Assembly (NCBI GenBank): GCA_030684475.1 | Contig: JAUXWB010000328.1 | Coordinates: 1 to 64,000, forward strand | Reading direction: 5' to 3' | DNA: 64,000 nucleotides | From: Reyranella sp. | GTDB lineage: Bacteria; Pseudomonadota; Alphaproteobacteria; Reyranellales; Reyranellaceae | Shown here: piece by piece, positions 27,521-36,555 of the stretch | Layout: each line of letters opens with the position of its first letter | Position numbering within the stretch: the first letter of the stretch is position 1 | Notes under the pieces: generated by a model | What the model was told of the DNA's origin: nothing | What the model saw: the letters and a program-made list of their open reading frames with translations, nothing else | Database searches by the model: none | Program-made: the position numbers and the translations under genes

Positions 27521-28804
27521 ATGTCTGCCATGGCGAGCGCCCAAGTCCTGACGTCGATTTCGCGAGACGACAAGCCCGGTCTCAGCGCCATGGCCTTCAT
27601 CTCCGACACGGCGACACTGTCGCGCGTCTCGGCCGACCTGTTCAGCGTGACGCTGGGCAAGGCCAACGTCCGCGAGGGCTCGATCGATGCCGCGCTGGCG
27701 ATCGGCGAGTGGCCGCGCGACCTCGATCTCCTCATTGTCGATCTCGCCAGCGCCGCTGACCCGATCGCCGATGCCGCCGCCCTCAAGACCGCCGTTCCGG
27801 GCGGCTGCATCGTGATTGGCGTCGGCCGCATCAACGACGTGGCCCTGTTCCGGGACCTGATCGCCGTGGGATTCAACGACTACTTGGCGCTTCCGTTTGC
27901 CGAAGGCGCCATGAGCCGGGCGGTGGACCGTGCGCTCGAGCTTCGCCAGCGGACCGGAAATGGCGTCGTGTTGGGCCAGTCGCCGCTGAAGGATGCCGCG
28001 CCGCGAACTCTGTCGGTCATCGGCGCGCGTGGGGGTGTCGGCGCGACAACGGTGGCGGTCGCCATTGCCGCCATGCTGGGCACCCGGCTCAAGGAAGAGG
28101 TCCTGCTGATCGACTTCGACCTGCACTACGGCTCTCTCATGCTGGCGCTCGATCTCGAGGCGATCGATGCCTTGCGCGAGGCGCTGGATCAGCCCGATCG
28201 GATCGATGCCCTGTTCATTCAGCAAGTGGCGCAGAAAAAGAGTGATTACCTCTACGCAATCGGCGCGGAGGAAGCGCCGACGAACGGATTCCAGGCCCGG
28301 CCTCACGCCGCCGGCGACTTCCTGAGGTCGATCCATCGTCGCTTCCGCTGGGTCGTAGCCGACGTACCGCGCGGCGATCCCGTGATCCAACGCCAGGTCA
28401 TCGAGGCGTCGACCGATATTCTGCTCGTGACCGATCTGTCGCTGCCTGGCGTCCGCGACGCGATGCGCCTTCAGCAGCTCGTTCACGACGTGGCGCCTGG
28501 CGCGAAATTGTACATCGCCACCGGCGGCGCGATCGACGCGCGACGCTCGGCGGTCAAGGTGGCCGACGTCGAACGAACGCTCAAGCGTAAGGTCGATTGC
28601 CAGATCCCGGCCGATACGGCGGCGGCGCATTCGGCCGTGAATGTCGGCAAGTCGGTGTCCGAAGCGGCGCCAGCCAGCGGCATCGTCAAGGCGCTGCGTC
28701 CGCTCGTCGCCGGTCTCGACGCGCCGGGCGACCCAGGGACATCGGGCAAGGTGCGGAAGATGCCGAGCCTGATCGAACGTCTCGGCCGCGGCCTGAAGAA
28801 GTAG
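27521..28804 (+). CDS. cpaE: pilus localisation/assembly ATPase CpaE (ParA/MinD-like)
   Basis: A 427-residue protein with an N-terminal receiver-like domain (residues about 20-140, no full phospho-acceptor set) and a C-terminal ParA/MinD-type domain. The deviant Walker A is GARGGVGATTVAVAIAAML near residue 168. DFDLHYGSLMLALDLE near 203 and LLVTDLSLPGVRDAMRL near 305 follow. In Caulobacter, CpaE positions the pilus secretion machinery at the pole. The gene starts at ATG 27521, 10 bases after cpaD, and ends six bases before cpaF. Confidence 0.92.
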   Translation: MSAMASAQVLTSISRDDKPGLSAMAFISDTATLSRVSADLFSVTLGKANVREGSIDAALAIGEWPRDLDLLIVDLASAADPIADAAALKTAVPGGCIVIGVGRINDVALFRDLIAVGFNDYLALPFAEGAMSRAVDRALELRQRTGNGVVLGQSPLKDAAPRTLSVIGARGGVGATTVAVAIAAMLGTRLKEEVLLIDFDLHYGSLMLALDLEAIDALREALDQPDRIDALFIQQVAQKKSDYLYAIGAEEAPTNGFQARPHAAGDFLRSIHRRFRWVVADVPRGDPVIQRQVIEASTDILLVTDLSLPGVRDAMRLQQLVHDVAPGAKLYIATGGAIDARRSAVKVADVERTLKRKVDCQIPADTAAAHSAVNVGKSVSEAAPASGIVKALRPLVAGLDAPGDPGTSGKVRKMPSLIERLGRGLKK

Positions 28805-28810
28805 ACGGCC

Positions 28811-30622
28811 ATGTTTGGTTTGCGCGCCAAGAAGACCGAACAGGCCGAGGGTCCTGCCGTCGGCCCGCTCGACCGGATCGACCGGCGCACCCCGGTAGAG
28901 CCGCGCCCCAGTCTCATCCCTGTCGACCGTGACGCACGAGTCGCCGCCGCCGCCGCCAGCTTGCGCGAGGCGGTCGCTCCGCGGCTGCGGGCGCTGATCG
29001 ATGCGGGCGCCCCGGCCGGCGAGGTGACGCGACAGGCGGGATCGCTGTCGCAGGCGCATTTCCGCGGCCACGGCGTCCTGCTGGCGCCCCTCGACCTGCG
29101 CAATTACGTGGCCGATGTTCTGCGCCCGATCCTTCCGGCGACCACCTTCGGCGAGCCGACACCCGACGCTTCGGCGGTGGTGACGCCGGAGCCGATCGGT
29201 GGCGACGCCGAGGTTTCCGCGGCAAGGACGCCCGATCTCTCCGAACGATCGCCGACGCAGTCGTCGACCCCGAAGACCGGCACGCCAGCGCGCTCGATCT
29301 CGCATCCGGCTGGCTCCCCGGTCAAGGGCGATCCTGCGGATAAGTCGTCCAGCAAGCTCTCCCGCAGCAAGGTCGACCAGGCACGGCGCGCCGTGCAGCC
29401 CATGGTCATGACCCGCATCGATCTCGCGGCCGCCGTCAGCCTGCCGCGCAGCGAGCTGGTGCGTCAGCTCGAGGGGCTTGCCGCCGAACTGCTCGCTGAG
29501 CATCGCATTCAGCTCAATCGACCCGAGCAGTCAGACCTCGTCTATCAGCTCGTCAACGACATGATGGGGCTCGGCCCTCTCGAGCCGCTGCTGGAGGACG
29601 AGAGCATTACCGACATCATGATCAACGGCGCGAAGCAGATCTACGTGGAGCGTGCCGGCAAGATCGATCTCACCACGGTGACGTTTGAAGACAACACCCA
29701 TCTTCTCAACATCTGCAACAGAATCGTCAGCCGCATCGGTCGGCGCGTCGACGAGGCGAGTCCGATCTGCGATGCGCGCCTGGAAGACGGCAGCCGCGTC
29801 AACATCATCATTCCGCCGCTGGCGATCGACGGTCCATCGGTTTCGATCCGCAAGTTCGGCAAGCGCCAGATCGGTTTTGACCAGATGGCGCAGCAGGGCA
29901 ACATCTCGCCCGCCATGGCGACGGTGCTGCGCATCGCCGCGCGCTGCCGGCTGAACACCGTCGTTTCGGGTGGTACCGGATCGGGAAAGACGACCATGTT
30001 GAACGCGCTGTCCGGCATGATCGACAACGGCGAGCGCGTCGTGACCATCGAGGACGCCGCCGAGCTGCGCATGCAGCAGCCCCATGTCGTCCGGCTGGAG
30101 ACCCGGCCCGCGAACCTCGAAGGCAACGGCGAGGTCACGATGCGCGACCTCGTGAAGAACGCCCTGCGCATGCGTCCCGACCGCATCATTCTCGGCGAGG
30201 TCCGCGGCCCCGAGGCGATCGACCTGCTGCAGGCCATGAACACCGGGCATGACGGTTCGATGGGGACGCTGCACGCCAACCGGCCGCGAGAGGCCCTCAC
30301 GCGTCTCGAAAACATGGTCACCATGGGCGCGTCGAACCTGCCGCCCAAGGCCATCCGCTCGCAGATCGCCGGTTCGCTGCAATTGATCGTGCAGATCAGC
30401 CGTATGCGGGACGGCGTGCGGCGGGTCACGCATATCTCCGAAGTCATGGGCATGGAGGGTGAAGTCGTCATCACCCAGGACCTGTTCACCTATGAATTTC
30501 ACGGCGAAACCACCGATGGCAGGCTGAGTGGTGCCTTCAAGAGCTCGGGGTTGCGGCCGCATTTCCTGCCCCGTGCCGCCTATTACGGCCTCGACAAGGT
30601 GCTGATGGAGGCGATGGCATGA
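28811..30622 (+). CDS. cpaF: secretion ATPase CpaF/TadA with long N-terminal extension
   Basis: A hexameric VirB11/TadA-type motor ATPase that drives Flp pilus assembly. Walker A GGTGSGKTTMLNAL is near residue 388, the Asp box VVTIEDAAELRMQQPH near 412, Walker B and His box MRPDRIILGEVRGPEA then MNTGHDGSMGTLHANRP near 455-500. The 603 residues exceed the usual 450-500. The extra N-terminal 190 residues are Ala/Pro/Thr-rich and low in predicted structure, and the conserved NDMMGLGPLEPLLEDESITD core begins near residue 250. ATGA couples it to tadB. Confidence 0.94.
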   Translation: MFGLRAKKTEQAEGPAVGPLDRIDRRTPVEPRPSLIPVDRDARVAAAAASLREAVAPRLRALIDAGAPAGEVTRQAGSLSQAHFRGHGVLLAPLDLRNYVADVLRPILPATTFGEPTPDASAVVTPEPIGGDAEVSAARTPDLSERSPTQSSTPKTGTPARSISHPAGSPVKGDPADKSSSKLSRSKVDQARRAVQPMVMTRIDLAAAVSLPRSELVRQLEGLAAELLAEHRIQLNRPEQSDLVYQLVNDMMGLGPLEPLLEDESITDIMINGAKQIYVERAGKIDLTTVTFEDNTHLLNICNRIVSRIGRRVDEASPICDARLEDGSRVNIIIPPLAIDGPSVSIRKFGKRQIGFDQMAQQGNISPAMATVLRIAARCRLNTVVSGGTGSGKTTMLNALSGMIDNGERVVTIEDAAELRMQQPHVVRLETRPANLEGNGEVTMRDLVKNALRMRPDRIILGEVRGPEAIDLLQAMNTGHDGSMGTLHANRPREALTRLENMVTMGASNLPPKAIRSQIAGSLQLIVQISRMRDGVRRVTHISEVMGMEGEVVITQDLFTYEFHGETTDGRLSGAFKSSGLRPHFLPRAAYYGLDKVLMEAMA

Positions 30623-31629
30623 CCGGGGATGCCGGGGCCCACGCCTTTGACCTCGACACGGTGACAATCCTCATCTCGGCCGGGTTCGTCCTGACCTTTG
30701 CGGCGCTTCGCGTGGTGTTCGGCGGTTTCTTCGCCGAGCGGCGACTGCGTGACAGGCTCGAGGATCTCGACGCACGCACACAGGCCGTCCCCCGCATGTT
30801 GCAGATGGCGACGCTGAGGCGTGTCGAAAAGGCCGGCCGGCTGCCGACACTCGACAGGCTGCTGTGGCGCTGGTTTCCCAATGCCAGCAGCATCCGCCAT
30901 AAGCTTCAGGCCTCGGGCATGAATGCCACCCTGGGCGATTTCGCCTTTGCCTCACTGGCGCTCGCCATCGTTGTGGCTTTCATTCTCTATGTTGTCCTCG
31001 ATATAGCGCCTGCCGTCGCGCTTGGCGGCTCATTGATGATCGGCGTCGGCTTGCCCAACGTCTGGGTCGGCTGGAAGGCGCGCCGCCGCGGCCAAAAGTT
31101 CAACCTCCTGTTCCCGGAGGCCATCGACCTGATCGTTCGCGCCCTGCGGGCCGGCCTGCCGGTTCAGGAGGCGATCGGCACGGTCGCGCGCGACATCAAG
31201 GATCCGGTCGGCGCCGTGTTTCGTCGTGTCCAGCAGGAGGTCCAACTCGGCACCCCGGTCGATACCGCACTGTGGCGGGTGGCGAAGACGGTGCAGACCG
31301 ATGAGTTCAATTTTCTCATCGTCGCCATGTCGATCCAGCGCGATACCGGCGGCAATCTGGCCGAGACGCTGGCCAATCTCAGCGCACTCCTGCGGGCCCG
31401 CCAGCAGCTTCGCCTGAAGATCCGGGCTTTCACCTCCGAGGCGCGAACCACGATGCTGATCATGGCCGGCCTGCCGTTCCTCGTCGGCGGCGGCCTGTTC
31501 TTGATCTCGCCGGACTATATCGGGCCGATGTTCACGACCGAAACAGGCCAGATGATTGCCGCCGGCGCCGCCTGCAGCATGGGGTTGGGGATCTACGTCA
31601 TGAACAAGATCGCCACGATCAAGGTCTGA
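30619..31629 (+). CDS. tadB: Tad inner-membrane platform protein TadB
   Basis: A 336-residue type II secretion F-like protein. Membrane helices are near residues 13-33, 108-145 and 275-330. The T2SF domain runs from RLNLLFPEAIDLIVRALRAG-like sequence (FNLLFPEAIDLIVRALRAGL near residue 160) to LRLKIRAFTSEARTTMLI near 265. With TadC it forms the platform on which CpaF acts. The start ATG 30619 overlaps the cpaF stop codon by four bases, and tadC starts seven bases after its end. Confidence 0.92.
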   Translation: MTGDAGAHAFDLDTVTILISAGFVLTFAALRVVFGGFFAERRLRDRLEDLDARTQAVPRMLQMATLRRVEKAGRLPTLDRLLWRWFPNASSIRHKLQASGMNATLGDFAFASLALAIVVAFILYVVLDIAPAVALGGSLMIGVGLPNVWVGWKARRRGQKFNLLFPEAIDLIVRALRAGLPVQEAIGTVARDIKDPVGAVFRRVQQEVQLGTPVDTALWRVAKTVQTDEFNFLIVAMSIQRDTGGNLAETLANLSALLRARQQLRLKIRAFTSEARTTMLIMAGLPFLVGGGLFLISPDYIGPMFTTETGQMIAAGAACSMGLGIYVMNKIATIKV

Positions 31630-31636
31630 CACTGCG

Positions 31637-32581
31637 ATGGAACCTGCCCTCTCCGAGAAGAGCTTTGTGGTGATCGTTGCGGCGACGACGTTCGTCGCGT
31701 TCTGGGCGCTGGGAATGGCCCTGACATGGCAGGCACCGATCGAAGCGCGCTTGAAGGCCCTGCGCACGCGCCGCATGAAGACACGCGGCGAGCAGTCCGG
31801 ATCCGGCAAGGCTTCACCGAAGGCGGTTTCGCTGGGCCTCCTGCGAAAGTTTGCCGACCGTCTGAATCTTCTTCGCGGCGTGGCGGCCGACCAGATCTCC
31901 CGTAAGCTGCGCCAGGCCGGCTTTCATTCGCGCGACGCCGCCGTGATCTACGTCTTCGTCAAGCTCGCCCTGCCGTTGCTGCTGGGCTTCCTGATGATCG
32001 GCCTCACGTCGGTATCGAACGTGCTGGTTCTGCCGGAGGACCTGATCTTGCCGGCCTGCATCGGGGCGGTGCTGCTGGGCTTCCTGTTGCCGGACCTCTA
32101 CATCAAGAACGTCGCTGCCAAGCGTCGAGAAATATTGAATTCCATACTGCCGGAAGGCCTCGACCTCCTGACGATCTGCGTCGAGGCCGGGCTCAGCATC
32201 GACGCGGCCTTCCGCAGGGTTTCCCGCGAAATGCAGGGATCGATGCCCGAATTGGCCGTCGAGTTCGAGATGACGGCCATTGAACTCACGTATCTACCCG
32301 ACCGCCAGCAGGCGCTGGAGAACATGGCGGACCGCTCGGAGTCGCCGGCCGTGGCCGCCCTGGTGAATGCCCTCCGTCAGACTGAAAAATACGGCACGCC
32401 ACTCGCCGCCTCGCTTCGCATCCTGAGCCAGGAGTTTCGCCAGACCCGGGCCTCGAAGGCCGAAGAGAAGGGGGCCCGGATGCCAGCCCTCATGACCGTC
32501 CCCCTCATGGTGTTCATCCTCCCCACGCTGATCACCGTGCTGCTCGCGCCGGCAATTATGTCGGCGATGAAGTTGACATAA
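31637..32581 (+). CDS. tadC: Tad inner-membrane platform protein TadC
   Basis: A 314-residue T2SF-domain protein, paralogous to TadB. It has an N-terminal helix (residues 10-32), a central pair of helices near 95-150, the domain LPEGLDLLTICVEAGLSIDA near 171, MADRSESPAVAALVNALRQT near 228, and a C-terminal helix ending MSAMKLT. It closes the cpaA-to-tadC run; the stop codon overlaps a TTGACA element that may start the next transcript. Confidence 0.92.
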   Translation: MEPALSEKSFVVIVAATTFVAFWALGMALTWQAPIEARLKALRTRRMKTRGEQSGSGKASPKAVSLGLLRKFADRLNLLRGVAADQISRKLRQAGFHSRDAAVIYVFVKLALPLLLGFLMIGLTSVSNVLVLPEDLILPACIGAVLLGFLLPDLYIKNVAAKRREILNSILPEGLDLLTICVEAGLSIDAAFRRVSREMQGSMPELAVEFEMTAIELTYLPDRQQALENMADRSESPAVAALVNALRQTEKYGTPLAASLRILSQEFRQTRASKAEEKGARMPALMTVPLMVFILPTLITVLLAPAIMSAMKLT

Positions 32582-32602
32582 TTGGCATAAGTTTCCTAGA
32601 CT
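32573..32602 (+). promoter_or_regulatory. candidate promoter for the TadG/TadE genes
   Basis: TTGACA (32573-32578), 18 bases, TAGACT (32597-32602), at the very end of tadC. A T-run and the small hairpin TGCCC-GTTT-GGGCA (32642-32655) lie between it and the next start codon. The -10 matches only four of six consensus bases. Confidence 0.4.
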
Positions 32603-32674
32603 TACGCCATATTTCTACGAGTTTAGTTAAAATTGATTTTTTGCCCGTTTGGGCAGTCATTGATGGGGGCAGAC

Positions 32675-34066
32675 ATGCTGCGTAGCTTTTCGCGCGGAAT
32701 TCATTCTGCGTACGCGATCTGGCGGCGCCTTCGGTTTGATGATTCCGGCTCGGTCCTCAGCATCCTCGTCGTCGTCCCGGTGCTCATCGGCGCCGTCGCA
32801 CTCGGCGTCGAGACCGGCGAGATGTACCGCGTCAAACGCCAGCTACAGAGCGCAGCCGACGCGGCGGCGCTCTCGGGTTCGATCGATCGCGCCGCCGGCA
32901 AGGATGCCGCGACGATCACCGCGACGGCACGCTACGAGGCGCAGCGCAATGGCTTCCAGAACGGCGTCAACGGCGTCGCCGTCACGGTGAATGCGCCACC
33001 GACTTCGGGCCCCAACGTCTCGGTAACCGCCGCTGTCGAAGTCATCATCACCAAGCCGCAAAGTTTCAGCCTCGGCGCCGCGCTCAGCAGCATGCTGGGC
33101 GTCGCCAACCAGAACTTCACCATGCGGTCGCGCTCTGTCGCGGGAATGCCGTCGAGTGCCGATGGCTGCCTGGTAGCACTCACACCTGCGGCCGAGCAGG
33201 GCGTGAGTTTCACCTCGTTCAACAACTTCAACTCGGACTGCACGATCGTCTCGAACGGGACGTCGACGTCGTCCAACTCGAACGCGTCAGTCTATATGGC
33301 AAGCTTCAGCAATGCGACGCTGAAGTCGGTATGGACGCGCGGCAGCTTCTACAAGACTTCGTATGGCAACTTCACCTCCGGCAGCCCGGCGCAAACGAAC
33401 CAGACGTCCGCGGTGGTCGATCCCTATGTCTCGCTGCCCTCGCCGTCGCTGAGCTCGTGTGCCCACAACAATTTCAGCCAGTCGAGCGGCAGCACCCTCA
33501 CGCTCAGCCCGGGAACCTATTGTGGCGGCTTGGCGGTCTCGAGCTACAACAATGTCTACTTCACGCCTGGTATCTACTACATCGCCAACGGAGACCTCTA
33601 TCTCTCCAGCGTGAACAATGTGACCTGCCCGACCTGCACGGCCAGCAACGGAGTCGCCATTGTGCTCACCCGGACGACAAGCGGCACCGATGCCGGCATC
33701 GGCGGCGTCATGATCACATCGGACAACAACATTACGCTCAACGCGGGCACGAATATGGGTGCCTACACCGGCGTGCTGTTCTATCAGGACCGCCGAGCGA
33801 CAACCGGGACGATGACGTCGACCTCGAAGATCTTCACCATCAGTTCGCTCAACACGGTGACGTTGAACGGCGCCATCTACTTCCCAAACAATCGCATCGA
33901 TGTCTCGAGCGTCAACAACGTCGGTTCGGGTGAGAACGGATGCACGATCTGGGTCGGTCGCTACATCAAGTTCTCGTCGTACAACAACAACTACAAGGGT
34001 GGCTGCGCCACCTATGGGACCACACCGGTCTCCATCGTGACGGGTAAGAACAAGATATACGAGTAA
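32675..34066 (+). CDS. TadG-like pilus assembly protein with Asn-rich repeat region
   Basis: A 463-residue Tad-associated protein. The leader and membrane helix match TadE/TadG: FDDSGSVLSILVVVPVLIGA (residues 23-42), then VETGEMYRVKRQLQSAADAAALSGS, the conserved N-terminal signature. Residues about 145-463 are quite different: Ser/Thr/Asn-rich, poor in charge, with recurring short units such as SFNNFNSD, SSYNNVYF, SSVNNVTC, SDNNITLN, SSLNTVTL and SSVNNVGS. I infer a stacked beta-helix-like exposed domain. Four cysteines lie in the repeat part. No von Willebrand domain, common in TadG, is seen. Start ATG 32675 is preceded by GGGGGC. Confidence 0.82.
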   Translation: MLRSFSRGIHSAYAIWRRLRFDDSGSVLSILVVVPVLIGAVALGVETGEMYRVKRQLQSAADAAALSGSIDRAAGKDAATITATARYEAQRNGFQNGVNGVAVTVNAPPTSGPNVSVTAAVEVIITKPQSFSLGAALSSMLGVANQNFTMRSRSVAGMPSSADGCLVALTPAAEQGVSFTSFNNFNSDCTIVSNGTSTSSNSNASVYMASFSNATLKSVWTRGSFYKTSYGNFTSGSPAQTNQTSAVVDPYVSLPSPSLSSCAHNNFSQSSGSTLTLSPGTYCGGLAVSSYNNVYFTPGIYYIANGDLYLSSVNNVTCPTCTASNGVAIVLTRTTSGTDAGIGGVMITSDNNITLNAGTNMGAYTGVLFYQDRRATTGTMTSTSKIFTISSLNTVTLNGAIYFPNNRIDVSSVNNVGSGENGCTIWVGRYIKFSSYNNNYKGGCATYGTTPVSIVTGKNKIYE

Positions 34067-34075
34067 GAGGCGGGG

Positions 34076-34549
34076 ATGCTCCGTTTTCGCCGCCCTCACA
34101 CTCGACTGTTCGGCCTCGATCGCCGGGGCAACATCATGATCGAGTTCGCGCTCGTCATGCCGATCCTGTTTCTGCTGCTCGTCGGCATGCTCGATCTCGG
34201 CCGCTTCGGCTTGCAGAAATCGGCAATGCTTCAGGGCGCACGCGCAGGCGGACAATACGCGCTCGTGGCGTATAACGAGTCTGCCAACATCAATTCGACC
34301 GCCCAGAACGCCACGGGCCTGACGGGGGTGACGGCGACGAACACCGTCTTCTGCGAGTGTGTCTCCGGCACGGCGGTCTCCTGCTCGACGACCTGTGGCT
34401 CGGGCCAGACGTTGAAGCGCTATGTGACGGTTACCACCAACAAAGCGTTCAGCTCTGTGTTGTCGGTGTCGACCCTCAGCTTCGCCGGCATGGGGAGCTG
34501 GTCGCCACCAACGTCGATCACGGCCTCGGTCACCTTGATCGTGCCCTGA
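34076..34549 (+). CDS. TadE family minor pseudopilin
   Basis: A 157-residue TadE-like protein. RRGNIMIEFALVMPILFLLL (residues 16-35) is the pseudopilin leader, processed by CpaA, with the conserved Glu five residues in. DLGRFGLQKSAMLQGARAGGQYA follows as in TadE. The C-terminal part is Thr/Ser-rich with four cysteines clustered at FCECVSGTAVSCSTTC near residue 90, probably disulphide bonded in the periplasm. It lies nine bases after the TadG-like gene and one base before a second TadE-like gene. Confidence 0.88.
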   Translation: MLRFRRPHTRLFGLDRRGNIMIEFALVMPILFLLLVGMLDLGRFGLQKSAMLQGARAGGQYALVAYNESANINSTAQNATGLTGVTATNTVFCECVSGTAVSCSTTCGSGQTLKRYVTVTTNKAFSSVLSVSTLSFAGMGSWSPPTSITASVTLIVP

Positions 34550-34550
34550 C

Positions 34551-34985
34551 ATGACGACGCGTCGGAAGCGGCGCTGGGCGGGTTTGCCGTGCCGGCTGGC
34601 AGGCGATCAGCGGGGGACTTCGATCCTGGAGTTCGCACTTATTGCGCCAATTTTGTTGACCATGACGATAGGCGCGGTGGATTTCGGCCGCATGTTCTAT
34701 GTGCGGCAAGGTCTTGAGTACGCGACCGAGGAGGGCGCGCGCTACTACATGCTCAATCCAACTGCCGCGACGTCAGAGATCACGACACAACTGCGTAGCA
34801 AGATGCCTGGAAGCATGGGCCCCAGCGTCAATGTCGCCTATGCCGACACGACGAACTGCAATTCGAACAGCAGTGTCACCTGCACGACGATCACCGCGAC
34901 CTATTCATTCAGTTTTCTCGTCGGATATTTGGGGACTGGCGCCAGGACGCTACGCGCGACGGCCCAGGCGGTCCGTCTGCTATGA
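34551..34985 (+). CDS. second TadE family minor pseudopilin
   Basis: A 144-residue paralogue of the preceding gene. The leader/helix is DQRGTSILEFALIAPILLTM (residues 19-38), again with Glu at the pseudopilin position. FGRMFYVRQGLEYATEEGARYYMLNP and a small soluble domain with two cysteines (TNCNSNSSVTC) follow. Two TadE-type proteins plus one TadG-type protein form the usual minor-pilin set. It is the last gene before a 131-base gap with an inverted repeat. Confidence 0.88.
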   Translation: MTTRRKRRWAGLPCRLAGDQRGTSILEFALIAPILLTMTIGAVDFGRMFYVRQGLEYATEEGARYYMLNPTAATSEITTQLRSKMPGSMGPSVNVAYADTTNCNSNSSVTCTTITATYSFSFLVGYLGTGARTLRATAQAVRLL

Positions 34986-35021
34986 CGCTTTCTGACGCAA
35001 ATTCAACAAGTTGTCCCCAGC

Positions 35022-35053
35022 TATTGGGGGTTTGGTTGCGACGACCCCCAATA
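35022..35053 (+). terminator. inverted repeat after the TadE genes
   Basis: TATTGGGGG and CCCCCAATA are perfect 9-bp arms around a 14-base loop, in the gap between the second TadE gene and tadD. Without a T-run it is either a weak terminator or an operator. Confidence 0.45.
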
Positions 35054-35116
35054 CTTTGATAGTCTTCGTGATTATTGGCAGATCCTGCAGAAGCGGGACG
35101 CCTCATTGGGGTTGGA

Positions 35117-35941
35117 ATGAAGCTGGCGCCGATCTTCAGCGCGGGCCGTGCGCTCATCGGGGCACTCCTCCTCGCGGGCTGTGGCCCTGACGTCACTGAC
35201 TTGAGCGCCAAGGGCAACAGCTACGATTCATCGGTTCAACAGGCCGATCAGGCCCGCAAGATGGGTGATTTCGATTCTGCGATCCCGCTGTACGGCAGGG
35301 CCTTGCAGGCTGACCCCGACGGCGTCGAGGCCAAGCTCGGGCTTGGCCAGTCGTTCCTGTTGATCGGCGCCCCCGACGAGGCGGCGGCGCTGTTTCGGGA
35401 CGTACTGACACGACGCGAGAGCAACCAGGTGGCGCGGCGGGGGCTTGCGTCGGCGCTGATCTCGATGGGCCAGCCCGATCTCGCGGTACGTCAGTTGGAA
35501 GCTGCACTGCAGGCGGACAGCCGCGACTATCGTTCGTTGAACGCACTCGGCGTCGTGCTCGACATGCAGGGGCGGCATGCCGACGCTCAGGCGAAGTATC
35601 GCCAGGGCATCGAAGTGGCACCGGATTATCTGCCGCTGCGGAACAACTTCGGCCTGTCGCTGGCAATCTCGGGGCATCCGCAGGAGGCGATCGCCCAGCT
35701 CGCGCCGCTTGCCGCGAGCCGATTGGCCGACGGCCGCGTCCGCCAGAACCTTGCCTTCGCCTACGCCATGGCCGGCGATCTCGAGAATGCCCTGCAGGTC
35801 AGTCGCAAAGACCTGGACGAACAGAGCGCCCAGCGGCAACTTTCCTACTTCATGCAACTCAAGGCCCTGCCACCGGAAGTGCGCGGTGCCGAACTGCGGC
35901 GCAATCCCAACTTCTTTCCGCAATCCGGCATCGGAGCCTAG
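35117..35941 (+). CDS. tadD: TPR lipoprotein TadD
   Basis: A 274-residue outer-membrane lipoprotein. The signal MKLAPIFSAGRALIGALLLAGC ends in lipobox LLAGC. It is followed by about five tetratricopeptide repeats, for example ARKMGDFDSAIPLYGRALQADP (near residue 48), GAPDEAAALFRDVLTRRESN, GQPDLAVRQLEAALQADSRD and GRHADAQAKYRQGIEVAPDY. TadD proteins help assemble the secretin and Tad machinery. Start ATG 35117 gives the lipoprotein signal; the track's 14-residue extension does not. The C-terminal NPNFFPQSGIGA is free of repeats. Confidence 0.85.
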   Translation: MKLAPIFSAGRALIGALLLAGCGPDVTDLSAKGNSYDSSVQQADQARKMGDFDSAIPLYGRALQADPDGVEAKLGLGQSFLLIGAPDEAAALFRDVLTRRESNQVARRGLASALISMGQPDLAVRQLEAALQADSRDYRSLNALGVVLDMQGRHADAQAKYRQGIEVAPDYLPLRNNFGLSLAISGHPQEAIAQLAPLAASRLADGRVRQNLAFAYAMAGDLENALQVSRKDLDEQSAQRQLSYFMQLKALPPEVRGAELRRNPNFFPQSGIGA

Positions 35942-35967
35942 GCAGCCAATCAAGGAGGACGGAGACA

Positions 35968-36543
35968 ATGTACGGATCCCGTGGTTCGGGCATGAAGGCC
36001 CTGGTCTGTCTCGTGGTGTTCGCGATGGCCGCGCCGGTAGCGGCCCAGGTCCCGCGCAGCACCGTCGACATGCCGGCGTCGGCCGGCGTTCCCGAGTTCC
36101 GCGATCCCAAGACCGGTCAGATCTGGACGCCGCTGAACGTCGGGCTGGTCCCCGGCCCGAACACGCCGGTCGACCGTGCCTTCGATCCTGTGGGCCAGGC
36201 CGCACGTGTCGATGGCGTGGTCGTCCAGCGGCCGAAGATCACCCCGTTGGGCGCTGTGGCGATCACGGCCGGTCCGACCGTGCCGATCGTGAACATCGGC
36301 GACGCAACGCTGCGCGCGATGCCGGGCCAGCGCTGGCACGTGGTGCTGTATCTCGACAACAACAGCGCCAGGACCGTCGTGCCGATGCTGCACTGCCGTT
36401 TCTCCAACGCCGGCAAGCCGGTTGAAGAGACGCGTGTCCTTCTCCCCCCGGTCGGCGCCGGCCTGCGCGTCGGCCTCACCATCTACGGACCGAAGACCAA
36501 CCTCTTCGTCGACCGCGCCACCTGCCGTGTGGAATCTCCCTAG
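35968..36543 (+). CDS. exported protein of an unnamed paralogous family (copy A)
   Basis: A 191-residue secreted or periplasmic protein with a signal peptide (about residues 9-27, ending VAAQ). The mature part shares long identities with the product of 46159-46725. Examples are FRDPKTGQIWTP, QRPKITPLGAVAITAGPTVPIV, VLYLDNNSA and the near-identical ending LFVDRATCRVESP. Two conserved cysteines (MLHCRF and ATCRV) probably pair. I know no family name. GGAGG and GGAGA precede ATG 35968. It follows tadD after 26 bases and may be cotranscribed with it. Confidence 0.7.
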   Translation: MYGSRGSGMKALVCLVVFAMAAPVAAQVPRSTVDMPASAGVPEFRDPKTGQIWTPLNVGLVPGPNTPVDRAFDPVGQAARVDGVVVQRPKITPLGAVAITAGPTVPIVNIGDATLRAMPGQRWHVVLYLDNNSARTVVPMLHCRFSNAGKPVEETRVLLPPVGAGLRVGLTIYGPKTNLFVDRATCRVESP

Positions 36544-36555
36544 CGGGCCCGTCGG

